NCBI GenBank assembly: GCA_014607495.2
Contig: CP053161.1
Span: forward strand, 5,403,115 to 5,467,114
DNA: 64,000 bases
From: Carposina sasakii
Lineage: Eukaryota > Arthropoda > Insecta > Lepidoptera > Carposinidae
Direction of reading: 5' to 3'
Shown here: piece after piece, positions 11,386 to 21,720 of the stretch
Numbering within the stretch: the stretch's first letter is position 1
How the letters are laid out: each line of letters opens with the position of its first letter
Notes under the pieces: generated by a model
What the model was told of the DNA's origin: nothing
The model's database searches: none
The model's input: the letters and a program-made list of their open reading frames with translations, nothing else
Translations under genes and position numbers: made by a program

Positions 11386-12404
11386 AATATTAATGGTACT
11401 TTGACAGCTAGCTTTGATTTACAAAAGGTATTGACAACACCCCACGGAGATAGCATGTTGTTAGGGTACTCAAGAAAGTATGCAGTTTTTGTAATTTCAC
11501 CATTTATGAAAGTGGAACTCAAAATGTGAATTGCTACATTTGGGGAGAGTGTGACGGAAAACGAGGTAGCCAAGAAATAGCAACTTGTCTCTTTAAGTAT
11601 TTACAAGAAGTTGACGAGGTTTCTTTTCAAGAAAAATAAAAAAATTGATTTTATACTGCGATTCCTGTACAGGTCAAAATAAAAATAAAGTAGTTCTATC
11701 TGCCATAAACTATTACCTCAAAAAGTCCGTAAATTTAGAAACAATACAGCTTAACTTTTTGTTGCCTGGACATACATACATGCCTGTTGATTCAGTGCAT
11801 GCAACAATAGAACGAGAAATAAAAAAACTCACCGTCTGGAGTCCTTCCCAGTGGATGCCTTACATTGCTTCTGCCCGAAACGGCCACGACCTTATCGTGT
11901 TATTGTCATGGAGCATAGTGATTTTATTAGTTGGGACGAACTAGCTACAAGACTTTCACTAAGGAAACGCTAAAAAACATGCAATTTAAAAATATTCGGA
12001 TTGCTACATTTAAGAAGAAGAATGTTGATCAAGTTGAAATTAAGTACTCCATGCATGAAGACACATCAGTACAAAAAGTCATTCTATTTGAAGTACCTGA
12101 AAAAAGGCCAAATACAAAAGGGAAATCTAAAGCGAGAGGAAGACCTAAAAAAAATATTTGTTTAGATACAACTAATAATCACTGCCAAGCTGAAAAATCA
12201 AACGAATTTGTGTTGCGTAAGTTATATGACGCCAGATTACCAATTTCGACTGCAAAATATAACGATTTAAAACTTCTTTGTGACAATCACACAATACCCA
12301 GACCGTTCCAACAAGATTTTTTGTCGCTGCCTCATTTTAAAACAGTAGTAGACCAATTACTAGATACCGACGAAGAAGACGATGTAGTAGAGGAATTAGA
12401 ATGA
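11386..12404 (+). pseudogene. Broken DDE-like transposase, C-terminal part
   Basis: Three reading frames must be combined to follow the homology. 11386 to about 11520 (phrases VLTTPHGDSMLLGY) is followed by a shift to a frame with CYIWGECDGKRGSQEIA and then an in-frame TAA near 11637. Next come 11645 to about 11890 (YCDSCTGQNKN, then PGHTYMPVDSVHATIER) and 11931-12404, a basic region ending in an acidic tail. The Asp of YCDSC and the Asp/Glu of the VDSVHATIER block look like catalytic positions of an RNase H-fold transposase. I recall similar DSC.GQN / GH...DSVH..IER proteins as animal transposases, perhaps the DUF7869 group; the exact family is uncertain. The N-terminal half is lost at the LTR-gag insertion. 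It cannot be functional. Confidence 0.65.
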
Positions 12405-13440
12405 ATGGGTACTTATCTACATTTTAATTTCATTAGAATAATGCATGAATGATTAATAAGTAGAAGAAAGATTTATTTTACAAATTATAATTTAAAAAAA
12501 GGTTAAACAAATAAGAAAAAAGAAAAAAATATATAAGAAGAGAAAGAAGATGAATAAAAAGAAAGTAAAAGATAAAAAAAATAAAGAAGAATACGATTAC
12601 AAGCAATAAAATTAAAAAAGTAAGAAACGAAACAAAAAACAGAAAAGGAAATAGAAAAAAAAGAAGATTACTAATTATTGTCAATTTGATTTGATTTATG
12701 AATGAATAAAACTGATTTGCATCTTAACTAAATTTATTTATTTAATACACCAATACCTACCTAGTAGAATAAATTACAAACATACCATTATTTTATACTA
12801 TTTTATCAATTTTAGTTAATTTATTTCTTAATTAATTAATATTAGATGATAGTAATTATTTATCACAGTTAACTTAAAATTTTTAAATTAATGAAAATAA
12901 TCAAAGTTCAATTCAATTAAATCTTTTCTTTTGTTTCACTATTCATGAATCGTGTGCATTTAACTTAACAGGTAGGTAACCTAATTCGTTATAATAAATT
13001 TTGTAATATAAAACTATGATAAATCAGATAATAATAATTATTATGCTATTATTTTGAGCTTCTATGCACCTTAATTTCAATATTCACCACATTAAATCTT
13101 ACAAAATTATAATAATTGTAGGTTTACTCACGATAATTGTTATAAGTGGTGCAGTCATTACGACCTTTTCACTGTCTATACATGGCATTATAGATATTTG
13201 TGGATTTACGTCCTATAGTACGTATTTATAGACGGTGTAAAAGCCATTTTTATTAAAATTTTGGGTCGTAAATCCATCCTATCTTCTAAACCATAAGGTC
13301 TACTTAAAATTAAGCTTCTTGATATTAAAGAGCACTTAAATGCAAGTAAATATCACCAATTCATTCGAATTTAACTCTATTGCAAAAAAAGTTATTTTCC
13401 AAAATTTAAAAAAAAAAACGTTTTTTCGCTCCCCTGTAAA
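12405..13440. other. 3' flank of the transposase inside the transposon
   Basis: Non-coding and very AT-rich. 12478-12665 is a striking purine-rich (A/G) tract. From about 13100 to 13483 repeated motifs such as TTTTACGCCC and GGTCGTAAAT form the right subterminal region. Confidence 0.6.
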
Positions 13441-14550
13441 GTTGCTATTTTGGCTTTTACGCCCTTTCTTCCCCGAAGTAGCGATATACCGTATTTTATA
13501 GACTATTCAAAGTATTAAGAAGAAGTATAATTTACTTAGGCGCTGTTCATATATTAACCGCAAAGGTTCTTCTAATTAAATATTTTTTTAAGTTTTAATT
13601 ACTGGGTATGTTATTTTAGGGTAAAATTTTATTAACTAACCTCTCACAATTTAATTATAAGTCTCGGTTTTATTCACAAATTTAATTACTGAAACAAATG
13701 TGATAAACTCTCTCTCTGTATCTTTTGTTATTTTAAAACTTTGTTAATTGATTTACTACATCATTTCAAGAAATATCAGTGGAAAACAAATGAATTAGTA
13801 TTACTATTTTTTTAAGTAGGTTGGAAAGCTATGTTGATTTTAGAATATATTTTGTATGATAACTCTAGTGACCGTTATAATGCTCATAGCCAGTACCATA
13901 GGTAGGTACCTCGAATTAATTGTTTAAATAAATTATTATATTAGTAATTATTTAAGGTAATAAGATAATGATAAAAAATTGAGTAAAACAAGGTTTATCC
14001 AGTAAACTTGAAATTACCCGAGCTTTTTCGTGAGCAATACTAGACTATTAGTTTATTCGTTACCCTAGATTTACCCGTGTAAAAATATGATTATTCATTT
14101 TAACTTGAAGTTAGAGATGTCTGCATATCAAAGATGGTTTGTAAATGTATGTTTCTTGAAATATTTCGTTCAAATAATCCTTTTAATTTGCTCTTGCTCT
14201 GAGCTTTTTAAATATTTATAGTCTTAGAGCAACGCGGCTTCTGCTCTAAGTTTTCTAGTACACAAAAAATGTCAAAAGCCCAGACCTTTTTTAAAAAAAA
14301 TCTGCGATGAATACACCGCCTTTATAATAAAAGTTGAAATTGCCTTGTTTTCATACAACATAATTGTTTGCCCGAGGTACATTAAACTAATCGCCATTGG
14401 CCGCGGTGTATACAGCTGGCTAGTTAGTAAAGCAATTATGGTTTCCACCAATTTAGATGTTTAGTTAAGATTTTGGCAGAAATTCGTTGTCAGGTTATTA
14501 GATAGCTACAAAATACATATCTTTAAAGTTATGACGGCATACAGATTATA

Positions 14551-14918
14551 CAGGGTGTTTTTTTGTGGCCACCATTAACGAAGGCTACGTACTCTATACA
14601 TCAAATAAAGTAAGTTTATGCCAAAAAAAATGCTGGGTTTTTTTTTATTTTAATTACTTGATCTGGCGAAATTTATAGTGTCTAGTGTTTATGCTAGTTT
14701 TTTTTTATAGACAGATATTAATTATTTCTCGTGAAAAAAATCTTGCTACGCGCGTCTATGTGCATTTATGCAGAAAAACGCAGTCTATTTACTCAACTTT
14801 GGACCCTAATATTTTGGAAACCAGACACTTCCCAGGTATGCTTCCATGTAGAAAAATGATCGTGATGATGAGGAGATTCCGTAGTTTTCGGGAACGTTGA
14901 CGACCAAATATCATCCTG
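14551..14918 (+). mobile_element. 368-bp TA-flanked MITE (family D), with empty site
   Basis: Starts CAGGGTGTTTTTTTGTGG, ends CATCCTG, with TA on both sides. Copy 2 of the block reads straight through with a single TA (near 58858), so this is a clean insertion. Other copies are 20587-21148, 32030-32454, 37483-37847 and 43106-43447. The interior is non-coding. The open frame at 14685-14900 is not conserved in the family. Confidence 0.85.
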
Positions 14919-15040
14919 TATTTATGTGTATAAAAAAATAATTATATACACATATCTAAGTATAAATGATTTTTTCTACTAGCCTATGTGAAGAATAAAG
15001 TTACTCGAGTTAGTGACAGCGTCAACTTTAGATGAAAAAA

Positions 15041-15797
15041 GCGGGTGGGGCTGTGTCGGGGCACACGGCCGTTGGTTTTAACGTGAAACGTCTATGTTAG
15101 CGAATCGCTTTTAAAGTAAAAGATTGAAATGAAAACAAGATGGACGCTGTTTTAAGTATTTTAATAAAAAAAGAACAGGTACGTAATAGAAACATAAAAT
15201 ACATAGCAAATGTTTATATATTTATTGTCACTTTCTGGTTATTTTAAATAGCAGCCGCCCACGACTTCGTCCGCGTGAGGGGCCGTTGTACCCGTGCGAA
15301 GCCGGGCAGGTTGTTGTATAGACTGTAGCCTTCCTTGGTAAATGGGCTATCTAACACTTTTTCATCAGATCAGTAGTTCCTGAGATTAGCGCATTCAAAC
15401 AAACAAACAAACAAACTCTTCAGCTTTATATATTAGTATAGATATAAATACTGTCCAAATTACAGACTTAGTTTTTGTATAAATCAATCGGTTCAAATAA
15501 ACTTGACAAACACACGAAAGAATCACCACGGTCGGAGTCACGAGTTACACTGAATCAAGCGTGAGCGCCGGTTTCGCACAGTTATCGCAGTATCCCTCCC
15601 CCGCCGCCCCGCTTGACCCCGACACGAACTCAATGTCATAACAGCGAGCTGACTTATTTATTTACACCACATTTTTGTTTCTAAGACCAATAGTTTTTTA
15701 ATTATTAAGGTACGATGATATAGACCTTTTCGTTACGGTCCAGTTTTTAAACCTGGTACCCGTATGTGTCGGCGCGATTTTAAAGACGTTTCACGTC
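15041..15797 (+). mobile_element. 757-bp insertion, probable DNA-transposon derivative
   Basis: This segment is present only in copy 1; copy 2 runs GATGAAAAAAAACTTATT without it (near 59047). Near its ends an inverted pair ACGTGAAACGTCT (15081-15094) and AGACGTTTCACGT (15784-15796) is visible. It contains an ATG-led 13-codon frame with a splice donor (15140-15178) and a Lep1-like repeat at 15244-15441. The left end continues about 40 bases beyond the inverted pair, so the exact terminus and superfamily are unclear. Confidence 0.6.
15244..15441 (-). mobile_element. Lep1/Helitron-like repeat
   Basis: Reverse-orientation copy related to 3905-4046. It has GCCCACGACTTCGTCCGCGTG at one side and (CAAA)n followed by CTCTTCAGCTTTATA at the other. 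It is nested inside the 757-bp insertion. Confidence 0.6.
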
Positions 15798-15883
15798 AAA
15801 AAACTTATTATTTGTTTTCATCTAAGGCGTCAACTTTATCCTTCGGATAGGCTATTCTTCTCTTCTTCCTGCCCTATTCCCAT

Positions 15884-16145
15884 TTATTTGGTGTCGGCGC
15901 AATATGTACTTTTCTTCCATTCAACCCTATTTTCCGTCATCTCATTGCTCACTCCCAGTGCACGCATATCTTCCCTCACACAGTCCATTCAACACTTCTT
16001 TGGTATACCTCTTCCTTTATACTCATCCACACTCATGCACAACGCTCTCTGTAAAATATGTCTTTCATCCCGTCGCTTTACATGCCCGTATCAAGACAGA
16101 CGGTTACATCGTAACTTGTCTGTAATCGGCGCAACTTTCAAACAT
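15884..16145 (-). pseudogene. C-terminal end of a LINE reverse transcriptase
   Basis: The minus strand reads a typical LINE ORF2 terminus: KVAPITDKLRCNRL, then GHVKRRDERHILQRAL, then DCVREDMRALGVSNEMT, ending YCADTK and a stop at 15884-15886. At least two codons expected to be Trp are TGA (after RCNRLS and after IPKKC), so it is dead. The segment immediately precedes the B retroposon at 16152. Copy 2 has the same segment at 59140-59402. Confidence 0.7.
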
Positions 16146-16151
16146 CCTATT

Positions 16152-16424
16152 ATATCATCATCATCATCATCATCAGCTTATTGCAGTCCACTGCTGGACG
16201 TAGACCTCCCCCAGGGCACGCCACAAGACTGCCATGGGGGGTATTTGCCCATAGTCACCACGCTGGGCAGGCGGGTTGGTGACCGCAGTTTGTATTTTGA
16301 ACGTTGTTATCAACACAGGAGGCGCTGCTGCCCACCTTCCGGAAACCCTTAATCGCCTCGTACTATACCCACGGGCAGACATGGGGTGGTACGAATTCTA
16401 CTCTGCCGGCATCACGCGGCCAAT
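16152..16424 (-). mobile_element. RTE-tailed retroposon (family B)
   Basis: Full-length copy with the GCCGCGTGATGCCGGCAGAG head at 16424 and a (GAT)n tail at 16152. The terminal codons give ALGEVYVQQWTAIS. The duplicate is at 59408-59666. Confidence 0.7.
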
Positions 16425-16435
16425 CCTATTATATT

Positions 16436-16602
16436 AATTAATTCATTCATTCATTTACAGCCCTGAGTAGTCCACTGCTAGACATAGGCCTCCCCCAACA
16501 ACCTCCACTCCGACCGGTCGGAAGCAGCCTGCATCCAACCGACACCCGCGACCTTGGCCAGATCGTCCGTCCACCTCGCGGGTGGCCTTCCCACCTAACC
16601 TA
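16436..16602 (-). mobile_element. RTE LINE 3' end fragment (family C)
   Basis: Matches the C-terminal coding end seen intact in order at 23032-23274, with the shared stretch around CCGACCGGTCGGAAGCAGCC and a terminal ATG-rich tail. It lies directly next to the B retroposon. Copy 2 has it at 59688-59845. Confidence 0.65.
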
Positions 16603-16609
16603 TTATATA

Positions 16610-18290
16610 CTCATTTGTTATTTTATCTATTCTTGTAACTCCACACATCCATCTCACTATTCTCATCTCACTGACATGGATTCAGATAGGCTGAAAAAAT
16701 TGCCTTTCATATCCAAGAGAAGGACTCTGAGTTATAGATACCAACTTTAGGTAAAAATAATTTTATGTTTATTATAGAAAATAATTTTACTAACACAATT
16801 GCTGTTTATTTCTGCATTGTATTATAATAATTACATTACTGTGATAGAAAAACAGCAATAATCTTGCCTATTTTAACTGCTATTTGTTTCGTAAGTACTC
16901 GTATAGTCTCAGAAAGACAATGATGAATGTCAGTGATTTAACATTTAGTTTTTTAGTCATATACTCGTACAACAAGTAAGATAATCTAATTGTCAGTATG
17001 TATGTCTCCATTGCAATGTCACTGAATAGCTGCACAGCTCACCTCCCTCGTTACCCTAAATAGCCAATAAAAACAAATAGCTACCTTTTTGAGTTTTTAC
17101 AGCTTTACTAGAATTTCCATTACATTGAAAGGGTGTACAGGATTTCAGCTAAAGTGTGGTTGCATTATAAAATTTAACTTTCTATTTCGAATGTCACAGT
17201 TGATTTGTGTGTTTTAAAAACCCTACGTAGGTACGAGTAAGCTAATACTATTAAAATAATTTTATAGTTGACCTTAAAAGTTCAATTCATGCCAAAAGGA
17301 TAGCTACAACTACTTTTAGGTACATATAGGTACATAATAGGTAAATAAATAAAATTTTATTTAGTATAATAAACTACAATAACTATCTAATGTGGATTAT
17401 GAAAATGCACAGTTTCGTATTGTTTTGCAAGTGTACAATCAGAATAAAAAGTTTACATGCGATTCAAATTGGAAAGCTCTTGTCAAGTCCTCGAGTTTTC
17501 AAATGCTTAGTTTTAGAATAGCTGTAAAATTTTAACGAACCAGAAACATTACGAGTGGACTATTGAAGCCATTGAAAATTCTATATTGGAATCAAATAAG
17601 TAAGAGTTTTTAATTGGACTCTCATAAAATGGGATGTTTAAAATAAACTTGATTACAGCTGCAATGTTTTGTAAGATACGAATGTTGGATATTATCTTTA
17701 AAAAAAAGTTTTTTTTTACTTCGGTAATTGGGGTGTATAGGTATTATTTATAACCTATAATATTTTATTATATAAAAAGACTTGTACATCGTACAGCTAG
17801 TTTGGCTTCTATTTTTAATATGTAGTCGGGTAATTTTTAGGATTTTAGTAACTTGCGTAAAAGTAATGTCATTTTGTTGTAGTCTTTTTGGATTTTATAA
17901 CTTGCGTTAAGTCATTGTTGCTTCGAGTAAGCGATATTCAGGGTGTATGAAAAGACGTTTGTTAAGCGAAAGATTTTTTATAAATCTTGAAAAATAAATG
18001 TAATTTCGAATAAAATGATTATCAAAACCGACTAAATTGCACTCAAATGATTAAGTGTATTTTCCATATTTTTTACAGTTGTGACACTGATGTTCTGAAT
18101 GGAAGATATATATGTGTACTTACTTGTACAATACGTTTTAAAACCGAAGTGAACTGAGACCGAGCGATGAGTAATGTCCAGTCGGCGTTGTTTGCTGCCG
18201 TTATTAATGGCCGGTTTGTGTGCGCTGATAAAAATATTGCCAGCCTTGTGGAAAGGACGGCATACAGCTGAAAGATTTTTTTAGGTATTC
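16610..18290. other. AT-rich non-coding sequence in the duplicated block
   Basis: No gene is supported. It is shared with 59850-61515, apart from short indels and a more divergent 17760-17940. A CAGGGTGTATGAAAAGACG phrase near 17939 resembles a MITE terminus. Confidence 0.5.
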
Positions 18291-18295
18291 ATGAT

Positions 18296-18492
18296 ACAGG
18301 GTGTAGGTGACAGCCAGGCAAATATTGATATGCTAACCGAAGACTACGATTCTGAGGCGAAACCCATCGAAAATGTTTACATACATACATACATATATAA
18401 TCACGCCTTTGTCCCTTACGATGTAGGCAGAGCACCAAGGGCCGATAGGACCACGAGGTGGCACCTCTGACCAATTTTGAGGGTATAGTTTA
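18296..18492 (-). repeat. Two joined repeat fragments (families H and A)
   Basis: 18296-18375 shares CAGCCAGGCAAATATTG and the following bases with 26213-26310 and 61519-61600. 18385-18492 is a family A retroposon end with TACATACATACAT at its tail side. Confidence 0.55.
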
Positions 18493-18639
18493 CAGGAAAA
18501 TTATAAAATTTTGCAATTTTTTATTAATATTTATAATGTTAAAAATAGTTTAGTTTGTTTAGGCTTTAGGTATGTAATGGTTCAAAAAATTTTTTTACTA
18601 CTACATTTTTAAAAGTAGTCCATAAGGTTTATTAACGTT

Positions 18640-19440
18640 TGACCAAAAAATTATTTAAAAATAGTCATTCGAAAAACAACGTTTCGCCATATGTTCATTT
18701 GACAAAGGAGACATTTGATAAAAGAATCATCTTACAAAAACTCACTGAGCAAATGATCCAGTAGCAAACACTTGTTAAATGTGTCAAATATTAAAATGTC
18801 AATTGACCTTTTTTCATTTCACCAAACACATCTGTTTCGTAAAATAAGTATTTGTCAAGACAAGTCAGAAGAAAGATTAGATAGAAGGCAAGTATGATTT
18901 TTTTATTATATGAATCATCATCATGAATCATTATTAATGTGAGAAATGCCCTAAAGTTGCTTCTGGCATTGGTACATTAACCTAACCCGCTTCGTCGCTT
19001 TGCTCCTCGCTAACCTAAGCTGTATGGGTATGACCCATAGTACGACGCATTGTATTCGTATATTTTTTTCCATTCTGTCTAGATATAATATATCAACTTA
19101 TACTTATACTATTTTCCATCCAGGAAAGTCCAAAGTAAAACCATATCTATTATTAGATCTATTAATAAACGAAACACTTGCCAAATATGTAATACATATT
19201 AAATGTTTTAGACCAATAGTAGTTTTTTCTGATAACTCAGTTGATAGTTGATCATTATGTTAAATAATTATTTATAAAAAGTAAATTTAAGTGTTGATCA
19301 TTTAGAAAAGTGAGTAATTTGTAAAATGATTAGTAGTAAAATGATCAATTGGCGAAAACATTATTTGCCATACGTTGTTTGTCAAGTGTAATTTTGCCAA
19401 ATGACTTCGTCAAATTGCAGGATAACTGATCTTTGATCAA
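18640..19440. repeat. Foldback-like repeat rich in CAAATG/CATTTG motifs
   Basis: Both ends carry many CATTTGACAAA- and TTTGCCAAATG-like words in opposite orientations. The centre contains a CTAACCTAACCCGC motif and the reading frame near 19000. Copy 2 has it at 62190-62960, interrupted on its left by the ribozyme-bearing element. The class is unknown. Confidence 0.4.
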
Positions 19441-19449
19441 TCCTAATGG

Positions 19450-20060
19450 AGAGTCACAAGTGATCTAAAAAGCATCAATGTACCATATAATAACCAATAA
19501 GCTCATTTAACTTGTCACATGGTCGCCCGATAGAATGGCCCGAAAAGTAAACATTGCGTATAATCAAATTAAAAAATGCATTTCCTGTGACTGACAGATA
19601 GCTTAAACCAATGGTACTTGTTCAGTTTTTCACTATTTGACCGGCTGTCACACATACTCTTTATGACTTCAAATCAAATCCAATGTGTTTATTGGAAGTT
19701 CGGAGAAGGCTATTATGAGTATATTCTGTATCTTCTAGAATTTTTTTATTTTATAAATTAATAATTACTCCTACCTTCCACAAGGAAAACTCTATTGTAA
19801 AAAATCATAATCTCGAGTACAAAGCAAGGTACTTATCTAAGGCTGTATAAATCTCAGGGTGACAGGCCCCAGTATGGTGTGCGCCCGCATCGTATATCAA
19901 ATGTTTCTTTGTGGGTTACAACAGCATTTTTGTTTGTTGACTGTACTTTTGAACTTTTAATGAAATTTCGTAGATTATTCTTGTTTATAATTTGATATAA
20001 AATAAGATTTTTAACTAAAGATATGAAAAAATAACCCATCAAATATGACGGGTACAATAA
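19450..20060. other. AT-rich non-coding sequence in the duplicated block
   Basis: No gene or repeat is recognised. It matches 62970-63620 closely. Confidence 0.5.
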
Positions 20061-20077
20061 ACAATTTTTTTCAGATA

Positions 20078-20205
20078 GTATTATGAATTCCTCAATAACT
20101 CAGGATTGTTCTATTATATCTTAAAACATAAACATTTCGAGTCTCAAATTTCGTGGATAGGTTCTATATTGTACTATCTTAGCATACCCCTTTTGTTACA
20201 CCCTG
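20078..20205. repeat. 3' half of MITE family G
   Basis: Matches the inner and right part of 45640-45913, including the terminal TTGTTACACCCTG followed by TA. The left end is missing. Copy 2 has it at 63640-63768. Confidence 0.55.
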
Positions 20206-20335
20206 TATATAAATATCTTGTGGCTTAGACAATGTAACAATTTTACTTGCGAATTTCGCTATCGCTTGCAAACTTTTACAATGATACACACTAATTTTAA
20301 AAACGCGCGATTTTTATGTATACATACATATATTT

Positions 20336-20577
20336 TATTACTAGTGGATGCCCGCAACTACGTTCGCGTGGACTACAGAAAAACAAAATGTCGAAATTAT
20401 CCGGGATTAAAACATTTTCCCGGGATAAAAAGTAGCCTTATGTTAAGTGGGATCTGTCACAATATATTCCTGAAAACTGCATCAAAATCGGTTCAGCCGT
20501 GTCTGAGATTAGCGTGCATAAACGCACAGACAAACAGACAAACCGAAAAACAGTAAGGGCACTATCTCTCTTAAAAT
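20336..20577 (+). mobile_element. Lepidopteran interspersed repeat (family K)
   Basis: Begins CTAGTGGATGCCCGCAACTA, includes a CCCGGGATAAAAAGTAGCC block, and ends in an AAACAGACAAACC-type stretch. Related copies are 3740-3900, 27730-27950, 29700-29937 and the edge copy at 63897-64000. Probably a non-autonomous Helitron or SINE; not resolved. Confidence 0.55.
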
Positions 20578-20586
20578 ATTAACATA

Positions 20587-21148
20587 CAGGATGTTTTTTC
20601 GTTCCCACCCTTAACAAAGGGCACGTACTCTATACATCAAATAAAGTAAGTTTATGCCAAAAAAAAATGCTGGGAAACCACGTAAAATTTTTTTTAAATA
20701 ATTATTTACTTGATTGGGCGAAATTTATAGTGTCCAGCCCAGTGTTTATGCTAGTTTTTTTACAGACAAATATTAATTATTTCTCGTCAAAAAATCTTGC
20801 TACGCACGTCTATTAGAAAAACAAAGTCTATTTACTCAATTTTACATACATATACATACATACATATAATCACGCCTTTATCCCTTACGGGGTAGGCAGA
20901 GCACCAAGGGCCGATAGAACCACATGGTGCCACTTCTGACCAATTTTGAGGGTATAGTTGAGATGTAAAAGTTCAGTTAGTAGTGACAGGTGGTCAGCCC
21001 ATCGCCTACAAAACTCAATTACTAAATTTTGGACCCTAATATCTTGGGAACCAGTCACTTCCCAGGTATGCTTCCATGGAGAAAAATGGTCGTGATGATG
21101 AGGAGATTCCATAGTTTCCGAGAACGTTGATGACAAAAAAACACTCTG
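20587..21148 (+). mobile_element. MITE family D copy interrupted by a retroposon
   Basis: It has TA-flanked CAGGATGTTTTTTCGT and CACTCTG ends and the family D interior, but is split at 20841/21013 by a nested family A retroposon. Confidence 0.75.
20842..21012 (-). mobile_element. Nested (TATG)n-tailed retroposon
   Basis: A family A element flanked by ACTCAATT on both sides (20834-20841 and 21013-21020), an 8-base target duplication within MITE family D. Its 5' end on the minus strand is TTTGTAGGCGATGGGC and its tail is TATG-rich. It must be younger than its host copy. Confidence 0.8.
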
Positions 21149-21240
21149 TATAGCTTATACACATCTGTTTGAGATACGCAAGTTTGTATCAAGAGTTCAT
21201 ACAAATTATTTCGGTACTATGTTTGTCGACTACAAATACC

Positions 21241-21312
21241 GTAGCAGTTTTATTAGCTACGAGTGTTCGTAGCGTCGCGCGTCGTAGTAGCTGCTACGAA
21301 TGCTACTCGTAC
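21241..21312. repeat. GTAGC/GCTAC inverted-repeat cluster
   Basis: Interleaved GTAGCAG, GCTACGA, CGTAGTAGCTGCTACG words can fold into alternative hairpins. The local GC content is unusually high. It may be a foldback element core. Confidence 0.4.
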
Positions 21313-21415
21313 ATTTCTATCTCAAAACGTTTTCCTTAAGCGTCAAAGACTGAATCACAAGTAGGTATGGCTTATTTTAAAATCGGACTACCAAAATATC
21401 AAAAATATATAAAAA

Positions 21416-21575
21416 AATAACGTTTCCAATAATGTAATTTCAAAAAGAGATGGTAAAATTCGTCATCCGAGTAATTGACCCGGTGGCTCAGTGGTAAGAG
21501 CGCTGGCACGGAATGCAGAGGTCGTGGGTTCGATTCCCAGCCGGGTGAGGAATTTTTTCCATTTCTTTATTAATA
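21416..21575 (+). repeat. tRNA-like repeat (SINE-like), uninterrupted copy
   Basis: 21477-21547 folds partly as a tRNA: a 6-bp acceptor ACCCGG/CCGGGT, D-stem GCTC/GAGC and a T-arm GTGGG-TTCGATT-CCCAG. It has good A-box (TGGCTCAGTGG) and B-box (GGTTCGATTCC) sequences. The anticodon stem is poor and position 33 is not T, so a working tRNA is unlikely. About 60 upstream bases and 25 downstream bases are shared with 39350-39504, which is split by a piggyBac element. Confidence 0.65.
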
Positions 21576-21720
21576 ATTTTATCAAAATATCACCATTTAA
21601 GTGTCAACTGGATGAACTTACTTGAGCCAGTGGATTGAGTGTCTCTACAATCTATGTAGACTATGAAATAAATTATGAGCGAATACAACCTTCCACCGAA
21701 CATGAATAGTATAGTGTCAA

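Larger units (their letters stand above)
9744..13483. mobile_element. 3.74-kb TIR DNA transposon, degraded
   Basis: The left end CGCTACTTCGGGGAAGAAAG and its inverse at 13464-13483 begin a perfect inverted repeat of about 33 bases. ATAT flanks both sides (9740-9743 and 13484-13487), and the second copy of the block has a single ATAT at 57779-57782 with the element absent, so this is a 4-base target duplication. Both subterminal regions carry repeated GGGCGTAAAAGCC-like motifs. Inside are a short spliced-looking first exon, an LTR-gag fragment and a broken DDE-like transposase. A 4-base duplication fits Sola-type elements, among others; the superfamily is not settled. Confidence 0.88.
5406..20441. 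repeat. Large duplicated block, copy 1
   Basis: This stretch aligns in the same orientation with 53473-64000 at very high identity by eye, base for base over hundreds of bases between small indels. Copy 1 has three large extra segments (9744-13483, 14551-14918 and 15041-15797) and lacks the element at 61876-62188. Copy 2 begins right after a 500-N gap and runs off the window. It could be a segmental duplication or an uncollapsed alternative haplotype. Confidence 0.92.

Noticed and set aside
12478..12684. 68-codon minus-strand frame rich in Phe, Leu and Ile
   Set aside because: It simply translates the complement of a purine tract; this is low complexity, not a membrane protein.
15888..16352. 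154-codon plus-strand frame
   Set aside because: It is the antisense of the LINE reverse-transcriptase terminus and the B retroposon. The minus strand carries the recognisable protein.
21477..21547. Functional tRNA gene
   Set aside because: The anticodon stem has mismatches, position 33 is C rather than T, and the same sequence is a dispersed repeat.
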